This document shows positions 18,938 to 26,839 of a DNA stretch of 64,000 nt, piece after piece. Location: NCBI GenBank assembly GCA_004020365.1, contig SAQR01000001.1, forward strand, positions 164,088-228,087, written 5' to 3'. Made by a program: the position numbers and the translations under genes. The notes below the pieces were generated by a model. That model ran no database searches. It was not told the origin of the DNA and saw nothing but the letters and a program-made list of their open reading frames with translations. Origin of the DNA: Mesorhizobium sp. Lineage in GTDB: Bacteria > Pseudomonadota > Alphaproteobacteria > Rhizobiales > Rhizobiaceae. Position 1 is the stretch's first letter. Each line of letters opens with the position of its first letter.

Positions 18938-19222
18938 CTACGGCGTCTGGCGGGCCGGATAGCCGGCATTCGTGCTGGCGGCCGCGATGGCATCGGGGGT
19001 CGTCTTCGCGTCATCGAAGGTCACAGTCGCGGACTTGGCCTCGAAGGAGACGGCCACCGTCGTGACGCCCGGCACCGCCGCCATCGAGGTCTTCACGATG
19101 TAGGGGCAAGAGGCGCAGGTCATATTGTCGACGGCGAAGGTGACGGTGCGTTCTGCAGCGAACGCGGCAGGCGCGGCCGTTACCGACGCGATCAAAGCAA
19201 GAGCATGCAAACTCTTCTTCAT
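18938..19222 (-). CDS. merP: Periplasmic mercury-binding protein MerP
   Basis: 94 residues. A signal peptide (MKKSLHALALIASVTAAPAAFA) precedes a 70-residue heavy-metal-associated (HMA) fold with NMTCASCPYIV, the CxxC that captures Hg(II) in the periplasm and passes it to MerT/MerF. It is 24 bp after merT and 13 bp before merF, the standard mer order. Confidence 0.93.
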   Translation of the reverse strand: MKKSLHALALIASVTAAPAAFAAERTVTFAVDNMTCASCPYIVKTSMAAVPGVTTVAVSFEAKSATVTFDDAKTTPDAIAAASTNAGYPARQTP

Positions 19223-19246
19223 GGGACGGGTCTCCTGTTCTTGGTC

Positions 19247-19666
19247 TCAGGCGCGAAGCAGCAGCGGGGCGACGTAGTCGAAGGCGAATGCCGTCGAGAC
19301 GAGGACCGTTGCGATCCAGAGCGCGAATTGCACGAGGCGGCTGGGGATCGGGCGTGCGCAGGCAGCTTCATCGGCACAGGCCTGCCTCGGCTTCCAGTAA
19401 ACGAGATAGAAGCCATAGCCGAGGATGCCGGCCGTTGCTGTAACGAAGAATGGCTTGTAGGGCGCGAGCGCCGTCAGGTTGCCGATCCAGGCGCCGCCGA
19501 TGCCGAGGCTGAACAGCACGAGCGGGACAATGCAGCAGGAGGAGGCGGCGAGTGCGCCGAGAATGCCGCCGACGGCGACCAGGCGCTGCCGTTGGACCTC
19601 GCCTCGATCCGACGCGGTCTCATCCGCCGCCGCTGGGCCTGCGGTTCCGAATCGCGATAAATCCAT
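19247..19666 (-). CDS. merT: Mercuric transport protein MerT
   Basis: 139 residues from the ATG at 19666. An upstream in-frame ATG at 19726 lies inside the promoter and cannot be used. There are three membrane spans. The first carries the Cys44-Cys45 pair (AASSCCIVPLVLF) that receives Hg(II) from MerP, and the loop after span two has Cys97 and Cys103 (QACADEAACA), which deliver it to MerA. A roughly 25-residue polar N-terminus is longer than in Tn501 MerT. First gene of the minus-strand mer operon. Confidence 0.92.
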   Translation of the reverse strand: MDLSRFGTAGPAAADETASDRGEVQRQRLVAVGGILGALAASSCCIVPLVLFSLGIGGAWIGNLTALAPYKPFFVTATAGILGYGFYLVYWKPRQACADEAACARPIPSRLVQFALWIATVLVSTAFAFDYVAPLLLRA

Positions 19667-19707
19667 CTCCGATCTCACGCTCCTTGTCGAAATCCTATCC
19701 AGGCCGT

Positions 19708-19738
19708 AACATGCGGCCTGTAGCAACTACAGGGTCAA
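19708..19738 (-). promoter_or_regulatory. mer promoter/operator (MerR-type, 19-bp spacer)
   Basis: On the minus strand: TTGACC (19733-19738), a 19-base spacer containing the dyad CTGTAGTTGCTACAG, then CATGTT (19708-19713) as -10. Spacing and symmetry match MerR-controlled promoters. It drives merTPF-BA and lies between merT and the divergent merR, so it probably also autoregulates merR. Confidence 0.8.
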
Positions 19739-19751
19739 GAGGGAAACTGCG

Positions 19752-20180
19752 ATGCGCGATCACGCTGGCGTGAAGGGCCTGCAGCGGGCCGAGCTTGCCC
19801 GCCGGACGGGCAGCAATCTGGAGACAGTGCGCTATTACGAGAAAGTCGGTCTTCTGCCTGAGCCGCCGCGCACGGCGGCCGGCTATCGAATCTACGACAC
19901 CACGCACGAGCGCCGCCTTCGCTTCGTCTTGCGGGCGCGCGAGCTCGGCTTTTCGCTTGATGAGATCCGTGAGTTGCTGCGTCTCGTCGATGAGCGCGAC
20001 CAGCCCTGCGCCGAGGCAAGCGCGGTCGCCGCCGCGCATCTCGACGATGTGCGGGCGAAGATTGCTGACCTGAAGCGCATGGAGCGCGTGCTCAAGGACG
20101 TGGTCGCGCAATGCGCCGACGGCACGCGGCCGGAATGCCCCTTGATCGAGACACTGTTCCGGGAGCGGACTGTCAACTGA
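19752..20180 (+). CDS. merR: Mercury-responsive regulator MerR
   Basis: 142 residues. The MerR helix-turn-helix is LARRTGSNLETVRYYEKVGL. Metal ligands are Cys86 (RDQPCAEAS), Cys121 and Cys129 (QCADGTRPECPLI). Three Cys at these relative places define Hg(II) MerR, although the last two are 8 apart here and 9 apart in Tn501 MerR. It is divergent from merT with the shared operator in the 85-bp gap. Confidence 0.92.
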   Translation: MRDHAGVKGLQRAELARRTGSNLETVRYYEKVGLLPEPPRTAAGYRIYDTTHERRLRFVLRARELGFSLDEIRELLRLVDERDQPCAEASAVAAAHLDDVRAKIADLKRMERVLKDVVAQCADGTRPECPLIETLFRERTVN

Positions 20181-20653
20181 TGTTGCTGAGGAGGGCCGAA
20201 GTTGCGTTCGACAGATCGCTCGCTGGGCCGGACTCGGCAACGCCACCCCAATCAGTCAGCGTGCCTTTTATGGAAGTCCGCTTGCCACACCCGAGCAGAC
20301 CTCTGAACATGTCGCAATGTACGGCCGGTCAGGGTCAGAACTTCCGGTTCAGGCTGTGCGGCGGAAAGACAGAGAGAGGTCGAACCTTGCCGATCAGGTA
20401 TCGGCGAAGACGCTACTGTGAATCTGTGTCCCAATAATGGACAGGGGGCCAGTTGCACCGCCGCCATCGAGGGCGTAGCCACCAACACGCCGGCAAATAA
20501 TGCAATGGCGCGCATTTCCTGCTCCCCGGGGAGGCGAGACCATTGCCTCTCGCATCGACATTCGATTCACTGTTCCAGGCAGTGGGCGGAGGCATTCAGA
20601 TGCGTTTTGCATTGCATGTCTCTTCCTTTTGTTATCTCAAGTCAGGACCATAA
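20181..20653. other. Intergenic stretch holding a chimeric gene fragment
   Basis: Besides the truncated secreted-protein copy listed separately (20252-20515, minus), I see no gene here. 20414-20457 is repeated in inverted form at 14941-14985. Confidence 0.5.
20252..20515 (-). pseudogene. Chimeric remnant of a secreted protein (signal peptide shared with the gene at 25969-26337)
   Basis: The first 20 codons (MRAIALFAGVLVATPSMAAV) are almost identical to the start of the intact gene at 25969-26337, including a purine-rich ribosome site. After QL the sequence departs completely and codes for an unrelated, low-complexity tail. This looks like a recombination scar with only the signal-peptide end retained. 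Whether the 87-codon frame is translated is unknown. Confidence 0.5.
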
Positions 20654-20920
20654 ATGGCAAATCCTCCGCGCCGACCGACAAATCCAATGGCTGCCGCCGA
20701 AGCCGCCTTCAAGCCTGCCAGGAAGCCGACCGCACCGGTTCGCGAAACCGCAGCTGCTCCAAATGTCAGAGAGCTTGTTTCAATCAGGATTGATCGAGCT
20801 GTCCTGGATTTTTTCCAGGGGGACGGACCGGGCTGGCAGGACCGCATAAACGACGCTTTGCGGGCCATCGTCGAGAAGCGGATCGCCGCCGAGGACGACC
20901 GTTCAGACGACATCTCCTAA
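20654..20920 (+). CDS. brnA: BrnA-family (DUF4415) antitoxin, no toxin partner visible
   Basis: 88 residues. A basic, disordered N-terminal half is followed by the ribbon-helix-helix core VSIRIDRAVLDFFQGDGPGW QDRINDALRAIV, the BrnA signature. BrnA normally represses brnTA and neutralises the BrnT ribonuclease, encoded just upstream. Here no brnT is found upstream (only the chimeric fragment) or downstream (a repeat), so it is an orphan. Its stop codon lies in the left arm of the following palindrome. Confidence 0.8.
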   Translation: MANPPRRPTNPMAAAEAAFKPARKPTAPVRETAAAPNVRELVSIRIDRAVLDFFQGDGPGWQDRINDALRAIVEKRIAAEDDRSDDIS

Positions 20921-21046
20921 AGCGCGTCGCGTTTGACCGGGCTCATGCGACGCGCTTTAGGTTGTGGTTTTATGCATGTCGTAAATCGCAAAACCGCTGC
21001 ACACCCTCGGGTCAGGCCCGAGGGCATGCTTTTGCGCGACATGCAT
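20917..21046. repeat. Composite palindromic intergenic element of rhizobial type
   Basis: A perfect 14-bp stem CTAAAGCGCGTCGC / GCGACGCGCTTTAG (20917-20930 and 20947-20960) is followed by a second stem ATGCATGTCG / CGACATGCAT (20972-20981 and 21037-21046) enclosing an inner hairpin CCCTCGGG / CCCGAGGG (21004-21011, 21017-21024). The layout and the bases CCGCTGCACAC match dispersed intergenic palindromes known from rhizobial genomes. It can also act as a terminator for brnA. Confidence 0.7.
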
Positions 21047-21090
21047 CAACGGAAACGCGAGCGCCCGGCGCGATCGCGGGACGGGTTTTT

Positions 21091-21117
21091 GGTCAAGCCG
21101 GCAGGGATCGCAGTCCG
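21091..21117 (-). repeat. Copy of the histidine-kinase 3' tail at a breakpoint
   Basis: On the minus strand these bases read GLRSLPA-stop, the same codons that end the histidine kinase at 32120-32143, with one base different. They abut the left end of the DedA-like duplicate exactly. Confidence 0.65.
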
Positions 21118-21407
21118 GCAATGTCCTGGGTTCTGCGGTGAACTGGGGCCTTGGTCGAGGGATCGAACGCTTCCGGGACGAGCCCTGGTTTCCGCTGCGT
21201 CCGGCGAGGCTCAACCGCGCCACGAACTGGTATCGCCGTTATGGAAGATGGTCGCTCTTGTTAAGCTGGATGCCGATCGTCGGCGACCCACTGACCGTGG
21301 TCGCTGGGGTTTTGCGCGAGCCGCTATGGAGCTTTGTCGCGATCGTCACCGTCGCGAAAGTTTCGCGTTATCTGGTTGTCGCCGCAGCGGTGCTAGGTCT
21401 GATGTGA
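21117..21407 (+). pseudogene. 5'-truncated DedA/YqaA-like gene copy
   Basis: In frame from GGC at 21117 the sequence reads GNVLGSAVNWGLGRGIERFR and continues to VLGLM-stop, nearly identical to residues 50-145 of the intact gene at 14332-14769. The first third, including the first spans and start, is missing; the frame is open but starts at a junction. It keeps the position before the second copper segment, as expected for the original operon order. Confidence 0.85.
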
Positions 21408-21471
21408 AATCGAAATCGCGGACATCGCAGCAGGCGTTGCGTTCACTTTTGGTTGCAATGCAACAAAGCGG
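21117..21471 (+). repeat. Direct repeat copy 2 flanking the mercury block
   Basis: Same-orientation partner of 14479-14834. Similarity decays after about 21471, where the two sites enter different sequence. Confidence 0.9.
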
Positions 21472-21518
21472 CCGCGGCGACCTTGACAAATCAGACGAAC
21501 AATTGTGGGAAGGGTGCG

Positions 21519-21917
21519 ATGAGGACTCTTAGTCGAACTACGATGCTAGGAAACATACCGCTCCGAGCAATGCTGGCGGTCGTGTTCCTGGTCATGTCGG
21601 CTCTTCAGCCCGGTCTGTTTGCCACAGCCAATGCCACGGGTTTTCACGCCGGGGTGCATGTGAAGGCCGAGACACCCGCACACGACATGGGCCATCATGG
21701 CGCCACGGCGGACGACGCGGACACGTCGGAGCATCATCACGGCGACAAGCAATCCTCTGATAAAACCTGCGAAGTCCATTGTGCACCGGCACATGCGGTG
21801 CCGGTCGAATGCCCTGACTTGGAGCATGTTGTCTCCCGCTGCTTTGCGTCGGTCGTTGCCGTTACTTTGCCGCTTGGCGAATACGCAGCGCTCGTAAGGC
21901 CCCCCAAACACATCTGA
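21519..21917 (+). CDS. Small His-rich secreted or membrane protein of the copper operon
   Basis: 132 residues from the ATG at 21519 (GGGAAGGG upstream). An N-terminal hydrophobic signal/anchor (PLRAMLAVVFLVMSALQPGLFA) is followed by a His/Asp-rich stretch HDMGHHGATADDADTSEHHHGDK and two Cys-containing segments (CEVHCAPAHAVPVECPD, SRCFASV). The His cluster and the setting suggest periplasmic Cu binding. I do not recognise a named family. Confidence 0.65.
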   Translation: MRTLSRTTMLGNIPLRAMLAVVFLVMSALQPGLFATANATGFHAGVHVKAETPAHDMGHHGATADDADTSEHHHGDKQSSDKTCEVHCAPAHAVPVECPDLEHVVSRCFASVVAVTLPLGEYAALVRPPKHI

Positions 21918-21999
21918 ACTGACGCGCCCTCTTCGGGCGTTCGCGCGCAGCGTCGGGTTTCCGCGCGGCCAAATGCACACGTCATGCTTCAGGTCTACA

Positions 22000-22230
22000 A
22001 TGAAAATCGCAAGCTCCGCGATGCTCGCATCGCTGTTAGTTGCCGGATGTGCGGCAACCATGCCGCCGGACATCCTTCCCGCCTTCAATCCGACCGATCC
22101 GGCAATGGGCGTCCGTGATGCGCACTACCATCCGGTCGTCGTCTATAGCCACCGGGAGCCAGTGGATCCGCGGAATTGGCGGCGTCTCAATGAAGAACGT
22201 TCTCCCGCGAACCCGGGAGCCGGATCATGA
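22000..22230 (+). CDS. Small lipoprotein of the copper-efflux operon
   Basis: 76 residues from the ATG at 22000. The lipobox LLVAGC puts lipidated Cys at residue 17. The mature part is short, Pro-rich and His-containing (DAHYHPVVVYSHREP, NWRRLNEERSP). Its stop overlaps the start of the TolC-type gene (ATGA), so the two are coupled. Possibly an accessory lipoprotein of the efflux channel; function unknown. Confidence 0.7.
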   Translation: MKIASSAMLASLLVAGCAATMPPDILPAFNPTDPAMGVRDAHYHPVVVYSHREPVDPRNWRRLNEERSPANPGAGS

Positions 22231-23684
22231 AGCGCCGGCCCTTGACCATGGCTGCGATGGTAACCATCCCGCTGATCGGTGCCGGATGCACGACCAGCGC
22301 AGCCCTCGATGGCATTTCAGCCCCCATGGCCGGCTTCACGTCAGTCGCGGCACGTACCGAATCCGTGACCGGCAAGCAAACCGTGTGGGTGCAGTCCAGC
22401 GAGGAAGCGCGGATGGTCTCGGAGCGCGTGAAGCGCCTTGTCCAGAAGAAGACGATCGGCCCCGACACCGCGGTGCAGGTCGCCTTGCTCAACAACAAGG
22501 GCCTGCAGGCCGCCTACGCCGAGATCGGCCTGTCGGCGGCCGACATGTGGCAGGAATCGATGCTCGTCAATCCGACGATCTCGATCGGCATGATCGGCGT
22601 CGATCCTGTGCGGACGATTGAAGGAGCGGTGGTCAGCAACATCCTTGCGCTGGCGACCCACAGGCGGCGCGTCGCGGTCGCGGATGCACGTTTCCGTCAG
22701 GCCCAGCTCCGCGCCGCCGAAGAGACGCTACGGCTGGCTGCGGATACGCGGCGGGCCTGGATCAATGCTGTCTCGGCCTGGGAGAGCGTTTCCTATCTGA
22801 ACAAGGCGCAAGCCGCCGCCGACGCTGCCTCCGAACTCGCTCAAAAGCTTGGGGAGACGGGCGCCTTCACAAAGACTGGGCAAGCCCGCGAACACGTCTT
22901 TTATGCCGAGATCACCGGTCAGGCGGCGGAGGCGCGGCTCGCCGCCCGCACCGCCAAGGAAGAGCTCACCCGGCTGATGGGTCTATGGGGACCGGACGTC
23001 GATTACTCAGTCCCCAACATGCTTCCAGTCTTGCCCAAAGGCGCCAAGGCCAAACGCGCAATCGAGGCGGAGGCGCTAAAAAATCGCGTCGACCTTGAGA
23101 TCGCGAAACTCGAGCTGGAGGCGCTGGCGAAGTCCTATGGTCTGACCGAGGCGACGCGCTACGTCAGCGATCTGGAACTGCTTTCAGGCGTGGAGGTGGA
23201 ACGTGAGGAGGCGGAGGAGGGCGGAACGGAGACCAGTGTCTCACCCACTCTCGAGCTTGAGTTCGTCATTCCGATTTTCGACACTGGCAAGGCCCGCATG
23301 CGCAAGGCCGAGCTTGCTTACATGCAAGCCGCAAACCGGTTCGCGGAAAAGGCGGTCAACATCCGGTCGGAGGCCAGATCCGCCTATGATGCCTATCGTT
23401 CGACCTACGACATTGCCCGACACTATCGCAACAATGTTGTGCCGCTGCGAACAAAGATCGAGGCGGAGTCGCTCCTCACCTACAACGGCATGATCACCAA
23501 CACGTTCGAGCTGCTGGCCGACACACGCGCGAAAATCAGCTCGATCATGCTTTCCCTCAACGCCAAGCGCAATTTCTGGCTGGCCGACGTCAATCTCGGA
23601 ACCGCCGTCCACGGTGGCGGAGCAAGCTCGTCCGGGGGCGGCGACGCACCGGCCGCCGCCGAAGCAGGTGCCGAAGGCCACTGA
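22227..23684 (+). CDS. TolC-family outer-membrane efflux lipoprotein (CusC-like)
   Basis: 485 residues. A lipoprotein signal with lipobox LIGAGC precedes an outer-membrane efflux protein body: long heptad-rich helices (VAVADARFRQAQLRAAEETL RLAADTRRAWINAV; KAELAYMQAANRFAEKAVNI RSEARSAYDAYRS) and a Gly/Ala-rich tail. TolC-type trimers form the channel through the outer membrane. No RND pump or adaptor gene is nearby, so it may serve another inner-membrane partner or act with the periplasmic copper proteins. Confidence 0.88.
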   Translation: MKRRPLTMAAMVTIPLIGAGCTTSAALDGISAPMAGFTSVAARTESVTGKQTVWVQSSEEARMVSERVKRLVQKKTIGPDTAVQVALLNNKGLQAAYAEIGLSAADMWQESMLVNPTISIGMIGVDPVRTIEGAVVSNILALATHRRRVAVADARFRQAQLRAAEETLRLAADTRRAWINAVSAWESVSYLNKAQAAADAASELAQKLGETGAFTKTGQAREHVFYAEITGQAAEARLAARTAKEELTRLMGLWGPDVDYSVPNMLPVLPKGAKAKRAIEAEALKNRVDLEIAKLELEALAKSYGLTEATRYVSDLELLSGVEVEREEAEEGGTETSVSPTLELEFVIPIFDTGKARMRKAELAYMQAANRFAEKAVNIRSEARSAYDAYRSTYDIARHYRNNVVPLRTKIEAESLLTYNGMITNTFELLADTRAKISSIMLSLNAKRNFWLADVNLGTAVHGGGASSSGGGDAPAAAEAGAEGH

Positions 23685-23700
23685 ACTCAAGGAGAAGAAA

Positions 23701-25059
23701 ATGCTTTCAAGACGTCAGTTGCTAGGCGCGGGAGCCCTGCTCGCCGGCGCCACTGCGTGGACCAAAACGTCGGCGATGGGGCTGCCCGACGCTCCAATCA
23801 TGGAGTCCCCCGACATGCAGCCTCCGATCTTCCCGACGAGCGGACCGGACTACCAGCCGGTCGTGACGCTCAACGGCTGGACCCTTCCGCATCGCATGAA
23901 CAACGGCGTGAAGGAGTTCCATCTGGTGGCCGAGCCGGTCGAGCGCGAGATGTCGCCCGGCATGACCGCCTTTCTCTGGGGCTACAACGGTCAATCGCCC
24001 GGCCCGACCATAGAGGCGGTCGAGGGCGATCGCGTCCGCATCTTCGTAACAAACAAGCTGCCCGAGCACACGACGATCCATTGGCACGGCATGATCCTGC
24101 CCAACGGCATGGACGGCGTGACCGGTCTTACCCAGCCCGGAATCCCGCCCGGCAAGACCTTCGTCTACGAGTTCGACCTCGTGAAGAGCGGCACATTCAT
24201 GTATCACCCGCACGCCGACGAAATGGTCCAGATGGCCATGGGCATGATGGGCTTCTTCGTCATTCATCCCAAAGATCCGAAATTCATGCGCGTGGACCGC
24301 GATTTCGTGTTCCTGCTGAACGCCTTCGACATCGAACCGGGGTCGTACGTCCCGCGCATCATGGAGATGACGGATTTCAACCTCTGGGCATGGAACAGCC
24401 GCGTCTTTCCGGGGATCAGCCATCTACCAGTGGCGAAAAACGACCGGGTCAGGGTCCGCGTGGGCAACCTGACCATGACCAATCATCCGATCCACATGCA
24501 CGGCTACGACTTCGAGGTGACCTGCACCGATGGCGGCTGGGTCCGGCCGGAGGCGCGGTGGCCGGAGGTGTCGATCGACATCCCTGTCGGCGCCATGCGG
24601 GCATATGAGTTCGAAGCCAAATATGAGGGCGACTGGGCAATTCATTGCCATAAGTCGCACCACACAATGAACGCGATGGGCCACGACGTGCCCACGTACA
24701 TCGGCGTCGACAACTCGAAGGTCACCGACAAAATCCGCCGGGTCCAGCCCGAATACATGGCCATGGGTGACCGCGGCATGGCCGACATGGGCGAGATGGA
24801 GATGCCGCTTCCCGACAACACGATCCCGATGATGACCGGCTGGGGCCAATTCGGCGCCATCGAGATGGGCGGCATGTTCTCGGTCGTGAAGGTTCGCGAG
24901 GGTCTTGCCTCGAACGATTACGCTGATCCGGGTTGGTACCAGCACCCGGAGGGGACCGTGGCTTACGAGTGGAAGGGAGATGTGCCCGCTCCGACGAAAT
25001 CAGGCGACGCAAAAACGATGCCCCCGGCAATGCACGGCGGTCACGGCAAACAGGGATAA
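23701..25059 (+). CDS. Tat-exported two-domain multicopper oxidase
   Basis: 452 residues from the ATG at 23701 (AAGGAGAAG upstream). A Tat signal (LSRRQLLGAGALLAGATA) precedes two cupredoxin domains with the four copper motifs HWHG (127-130), HPH (169-171), HPIHMHG (262-268) and HCHKSHH (315-321). A Met-rich tail (MAMGDRGMADMGEMEMPLPD, MPPAMHGGHGKQG) resembles the Met-rich segments that shuttle Cu(I) in CueO/CopA oxidases. Expected role: periplasmic oxidation of Cu(I) to Cu(II). It follows the TolC-type gene by 16 bp. Confidence 0.92.
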   Translation: MLSRRQLLGAGALLAGATAWTKTSAMGLPDAPIMESPDMQPPIFPTSGPDYQPVVTLNGWTLPHRMNNGVKEFHLVAEPVEREMSPGMTAFLWGYNGQSPGPTIEAVEGDRVRIFVTNKLPEHTTIHWHGMILPNGMDGVTGLTQPGIPPGKTFVYEFDLVKSGTFMYHPHADEMVQMAMGMMGFFVIHPKDPKFMRVDRDFVFLLNAFDIEPGSYVPRIMEMTDFNLWAWNSRVFPGISHLPVAKNDRVRVRVGNLTMTNHPIHMHGYDFEVTCTDGGWVRPEARWPEVSIDIPVGAMRAYEFEAKYEGDWAIHCHKSHHTMNAMGHDVPTYIGVDNSKVTDKIRRVQPEYMAMGDRGMADMGEMEMPLPDNTIPMMTGWGQFGAIEMGGMFSVVKVREGLASNDYADPGWYQHPEGTVAYEWKGDVPAPTKSGDAKTMPPAMHGGHGKQG

Positions 25060-25102
25060 GAAACCGAAACCCCGCAACCTCAACAATGAGAGAAAGTGCA
25101 GC

Positions 25103-25591
25103 ATGAAACATATAATCGCAGCGGCCGTTTTGATGGCGGTCAGTTCGGGAACAGCTCTTGCCGGTGGAACCCACGCTGGAGGCCATGGCGACAAGGCCGC
25201 CACAATGCCGATCGGCAGCCCTGGTGAGGCTGGCAAGGCAAAGCGGGCCGTCAACATCTCGATGTCGGAGAATGACGACGGGAAAATGTTGTTCCAACCG
25301 GCCGTGCTCAAGGTGAAGAAGGGCGAGACCGTTCGCCTGAAGTTCGTCAACAAAGGCCAGGTCGACCACGAATTCGTCATGGACGTCCATGACGGGATCA
25401 TGGAGCACAAGGCACTGATGGAGAAATTCCCCGAGATGGAGCACGCCGATCCCAACTCGATCCGGCTGGCGCCCGGCGCCAGAGGCGAGATCATCTGGAC
25501 GTTCGCTAACGCCGGCGAATTCGGCTTCGCCTGCCTGATCCCGGGTCACTACGATTCCGGCATGAAGGGCGACATCACCGTCGCCCACTAA
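25103..25591 (+). CDS. Periplasmic cupredoxin (blue copper protein)
   Basis: 162 residues with a signal peptide ending ALAGG. The cupredoxin fold carries the type 1 copper ligands His89 (VDHEFVMD), Cys144, His149 and Met154 (ACLIPGHYDSGM). It is probably an electron or copper carrier for the oxidase encoded 43 bp upstream. Confidence 0.9.
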   Translation: MKHIIAAAVLMAVSSGTALAGGTHAGGHGDKAATMPIGSPGEAGKAKRAVNISMSENDDGKMLFQPAVLKVKKGETVRLKFVNKGQVDHEFVMDVHDGIMEHKALMEKFPEMEHADPNSIRLAPGARGEIIWTFANAGEFGFACLIPGHYDSGMKGDITVAH

Positions 25592-25617
25592 CCTTCAAAA
25601 CCGCAAAGGAAGCAGCC

Positions 25618-25902
25618 ATGAGGATATTGATAAGAGCATTCTCGACCCTCGCGCTCGCGCTCGCCATCGGCGGGAGCGCGCTGGCGCAGGAATACGTGAA
25701 AGGCGAAGTCGTAAAGGTCGACGCCAAGCAGAAAAAGCTGACGATCAAACATGAGCCGCTGACGAATCTCGACATGCCCGCAATGACGATGGTGTTCGTC
25801 GTCGCGGAGGACGGCATGATCGAGAAGGTCAAAGCGGGTCAAGCAATCGAGTTTGCAGCCGACCGCGTCAACGGGCGCATCACGGTCACCGATATTAAGT
25901 GA
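25618..25902 (+). CDS. CusF-like periplasmic copper chaperone
   Basis: 94 residues: signal peptide, then the small beta-barrel of CusF (YVKGEVVKVDAKQKKLTIKH). Ligands visible are His45, Met56 and Met58 (DMPAMTM). The Trp that caps Cu(I) in E. coli CusF is replaced by Met53, which could give an extra sulfur ligand. Last gene of the operon, before a strong hairpin. Confidence 0.88.
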   Translation: MRILIRAFSTLALALAIGGSALAQEYVKGEVVKVDAKQKKLTIKHEPLTNLDMPAMTMVFVVAEDGMIEKVKAGQAIEFAADRVNGRITVTDIK

Positions 25903-25914
25903 TCCACGACTAGC

Positions 25915-25941
25915 GCCGCGGGTTGCAAATCAACCCGCGGC
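25915..25941. terminator. Hairpin terminator after the copper operon
   Basis: A 10-bp perfect stem GCCGCGGGTT / AACCCGCGGC with a 7-base loop lies between convergent genes (cusF-like and the minus-strand secreted protein), so it may serve both strands. Confidence 0.7.
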
Positions 25942-25968
25942 CGCCGTCCGATCAGGCAAAAACGCGCT

Positions 25969-26337
25969 TCATGACGAGGGGGCCGCGCAGAATGTTATCC
26001 AGAGATTCTCTTTCCAATCGTCAGGTGCGGAACGGCTTAGAGGCATCTCTATAGGATATCTTCGCGCGCCCACGCTCACATACGCCGGATAATTGCAGCG
26101 AACGCGTGCACGATGCTTGCCGGTATCTTCATACCTGATGGCGCCGTTCGCGTCTGTTTCGACTAAGCCAATAGCGACATCGAAGTCATAGTCCCCATCT
26201 CGCGAGACGCTATTGTTCAGGATGCTGAGCTGGACCGAGGTGGCATCTGGAAAATTGGCGGTGTAAAAGATCAGTTGCTCCGCCGCCATCGAGGGCGTAG
26301 CCACCAACACGCCGGCAAAAAATGCAATGGCGCGCAT
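25969..26337 (-). CDS. Secreted protein of unknown function
   Basis: 122 residues from the ATG at 26337, preceded by GGAGGAGG. Signal peptide MRAIAFFAGVLVATPSMAA. The mature part is beta-rich with an immunoglobulin-like feel (LIFYTANFPDATSVQLSILN, VAIGLVETDANGAIRYED) and two Cys (RVRCNYPAYVS, ITFCAA) that could pair. Fragments of this gene recur at 20.4 kb and 14.9 kb. No family recognised. Confidence 0.65.
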   Translation of the reverse strand: MRAIAFFAGVLVATPSMAAEQLIFYTANFPDATSVQLSILNNSVSRDGDYDFDVAIGLVETDANGAIRYEDTGKHRARVRCNYPAYVSVGARRYPIEMPLSRSAPDDWKENLWITFCAAPSS

Positions 26338-26456
26338 CTCCTCCTCCCGAGGATCCAAGACGAGGCTATCATCTCTCGCTTCGATATTCGAATCGAATCT
26401 CTGTTTTCCCAAGTAGCGAGGGCGCGCGGTCTGAACCGGGCGCCCTCTGATGAGAT

Positions 26457-26789
26457 CTACGCCGCCATTTTCCGGCAGCTCTCTGCACAGCGACGGCAGG
26501 CCTCTACGCATTCCTGCATGTCACCGAGACGCTCGCAGTCATCCGCACATTCGTTGCAGATCTCCGCGCATTCGCCGCAGGTATGCTTGTGGTGCTCGGA
26601 ACCGATGAGCATGAAATGCGCCGACGTCCGGCAGATCTCGGCGCACGCCATCATCAACGTGAAGTGTTGTTTTTCGGTGTGTTGACCGCCTAGTTCCAGG
26701 CAGTGGCCCATCGCGGTCGAAAGGCACACGGAATAGCAGCGCAGGCATTCGTCGATGCAGCTTTTCATTTCGGGGCTAAGGTGATGCAT
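26457..26789 (-). CDS. Cys-rich four-helix copper-storage protein (Csp/DUF326-like)
   Basis: 110 residues from the ATG at 26789 (AAAGGACACC upstream). Sixteen Cys are spaced mostly as CxxxC and CxxC along four helices (CIDECLRCYSVC, CAEIC, CGECAEICNECADDC, CVEACRRCAESC), the pattern of Csp proteins that line a four-helix bundle with Cys thiolates and store many Cu(I). There is no signal peptide, so it is cytosolic, Csp3-like. Confidence 0.88.
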   Translation of the reverse strand: MHHLSPEMKSCIDECLRCYSVCLSTAMGHCLELGGQHTEKQHFTLMMACAEICRTSAHFMLIGSEHHKHTCGECAEICNECADDCERLGDMQECVEACRRCAESCRKMAA

Positions 26790-26839
26790 GGGGTGTCCTT
26801 TCTTCGATTCTAGGAGCGCGCTGCGGCGCCTCCTAAGGA

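Noticed and set aside
19667-19726. Longer merT start at 19726
   Set aside because: It lies inside the MerR promoter between -10 and the leader, so it would not be transcribed in full.
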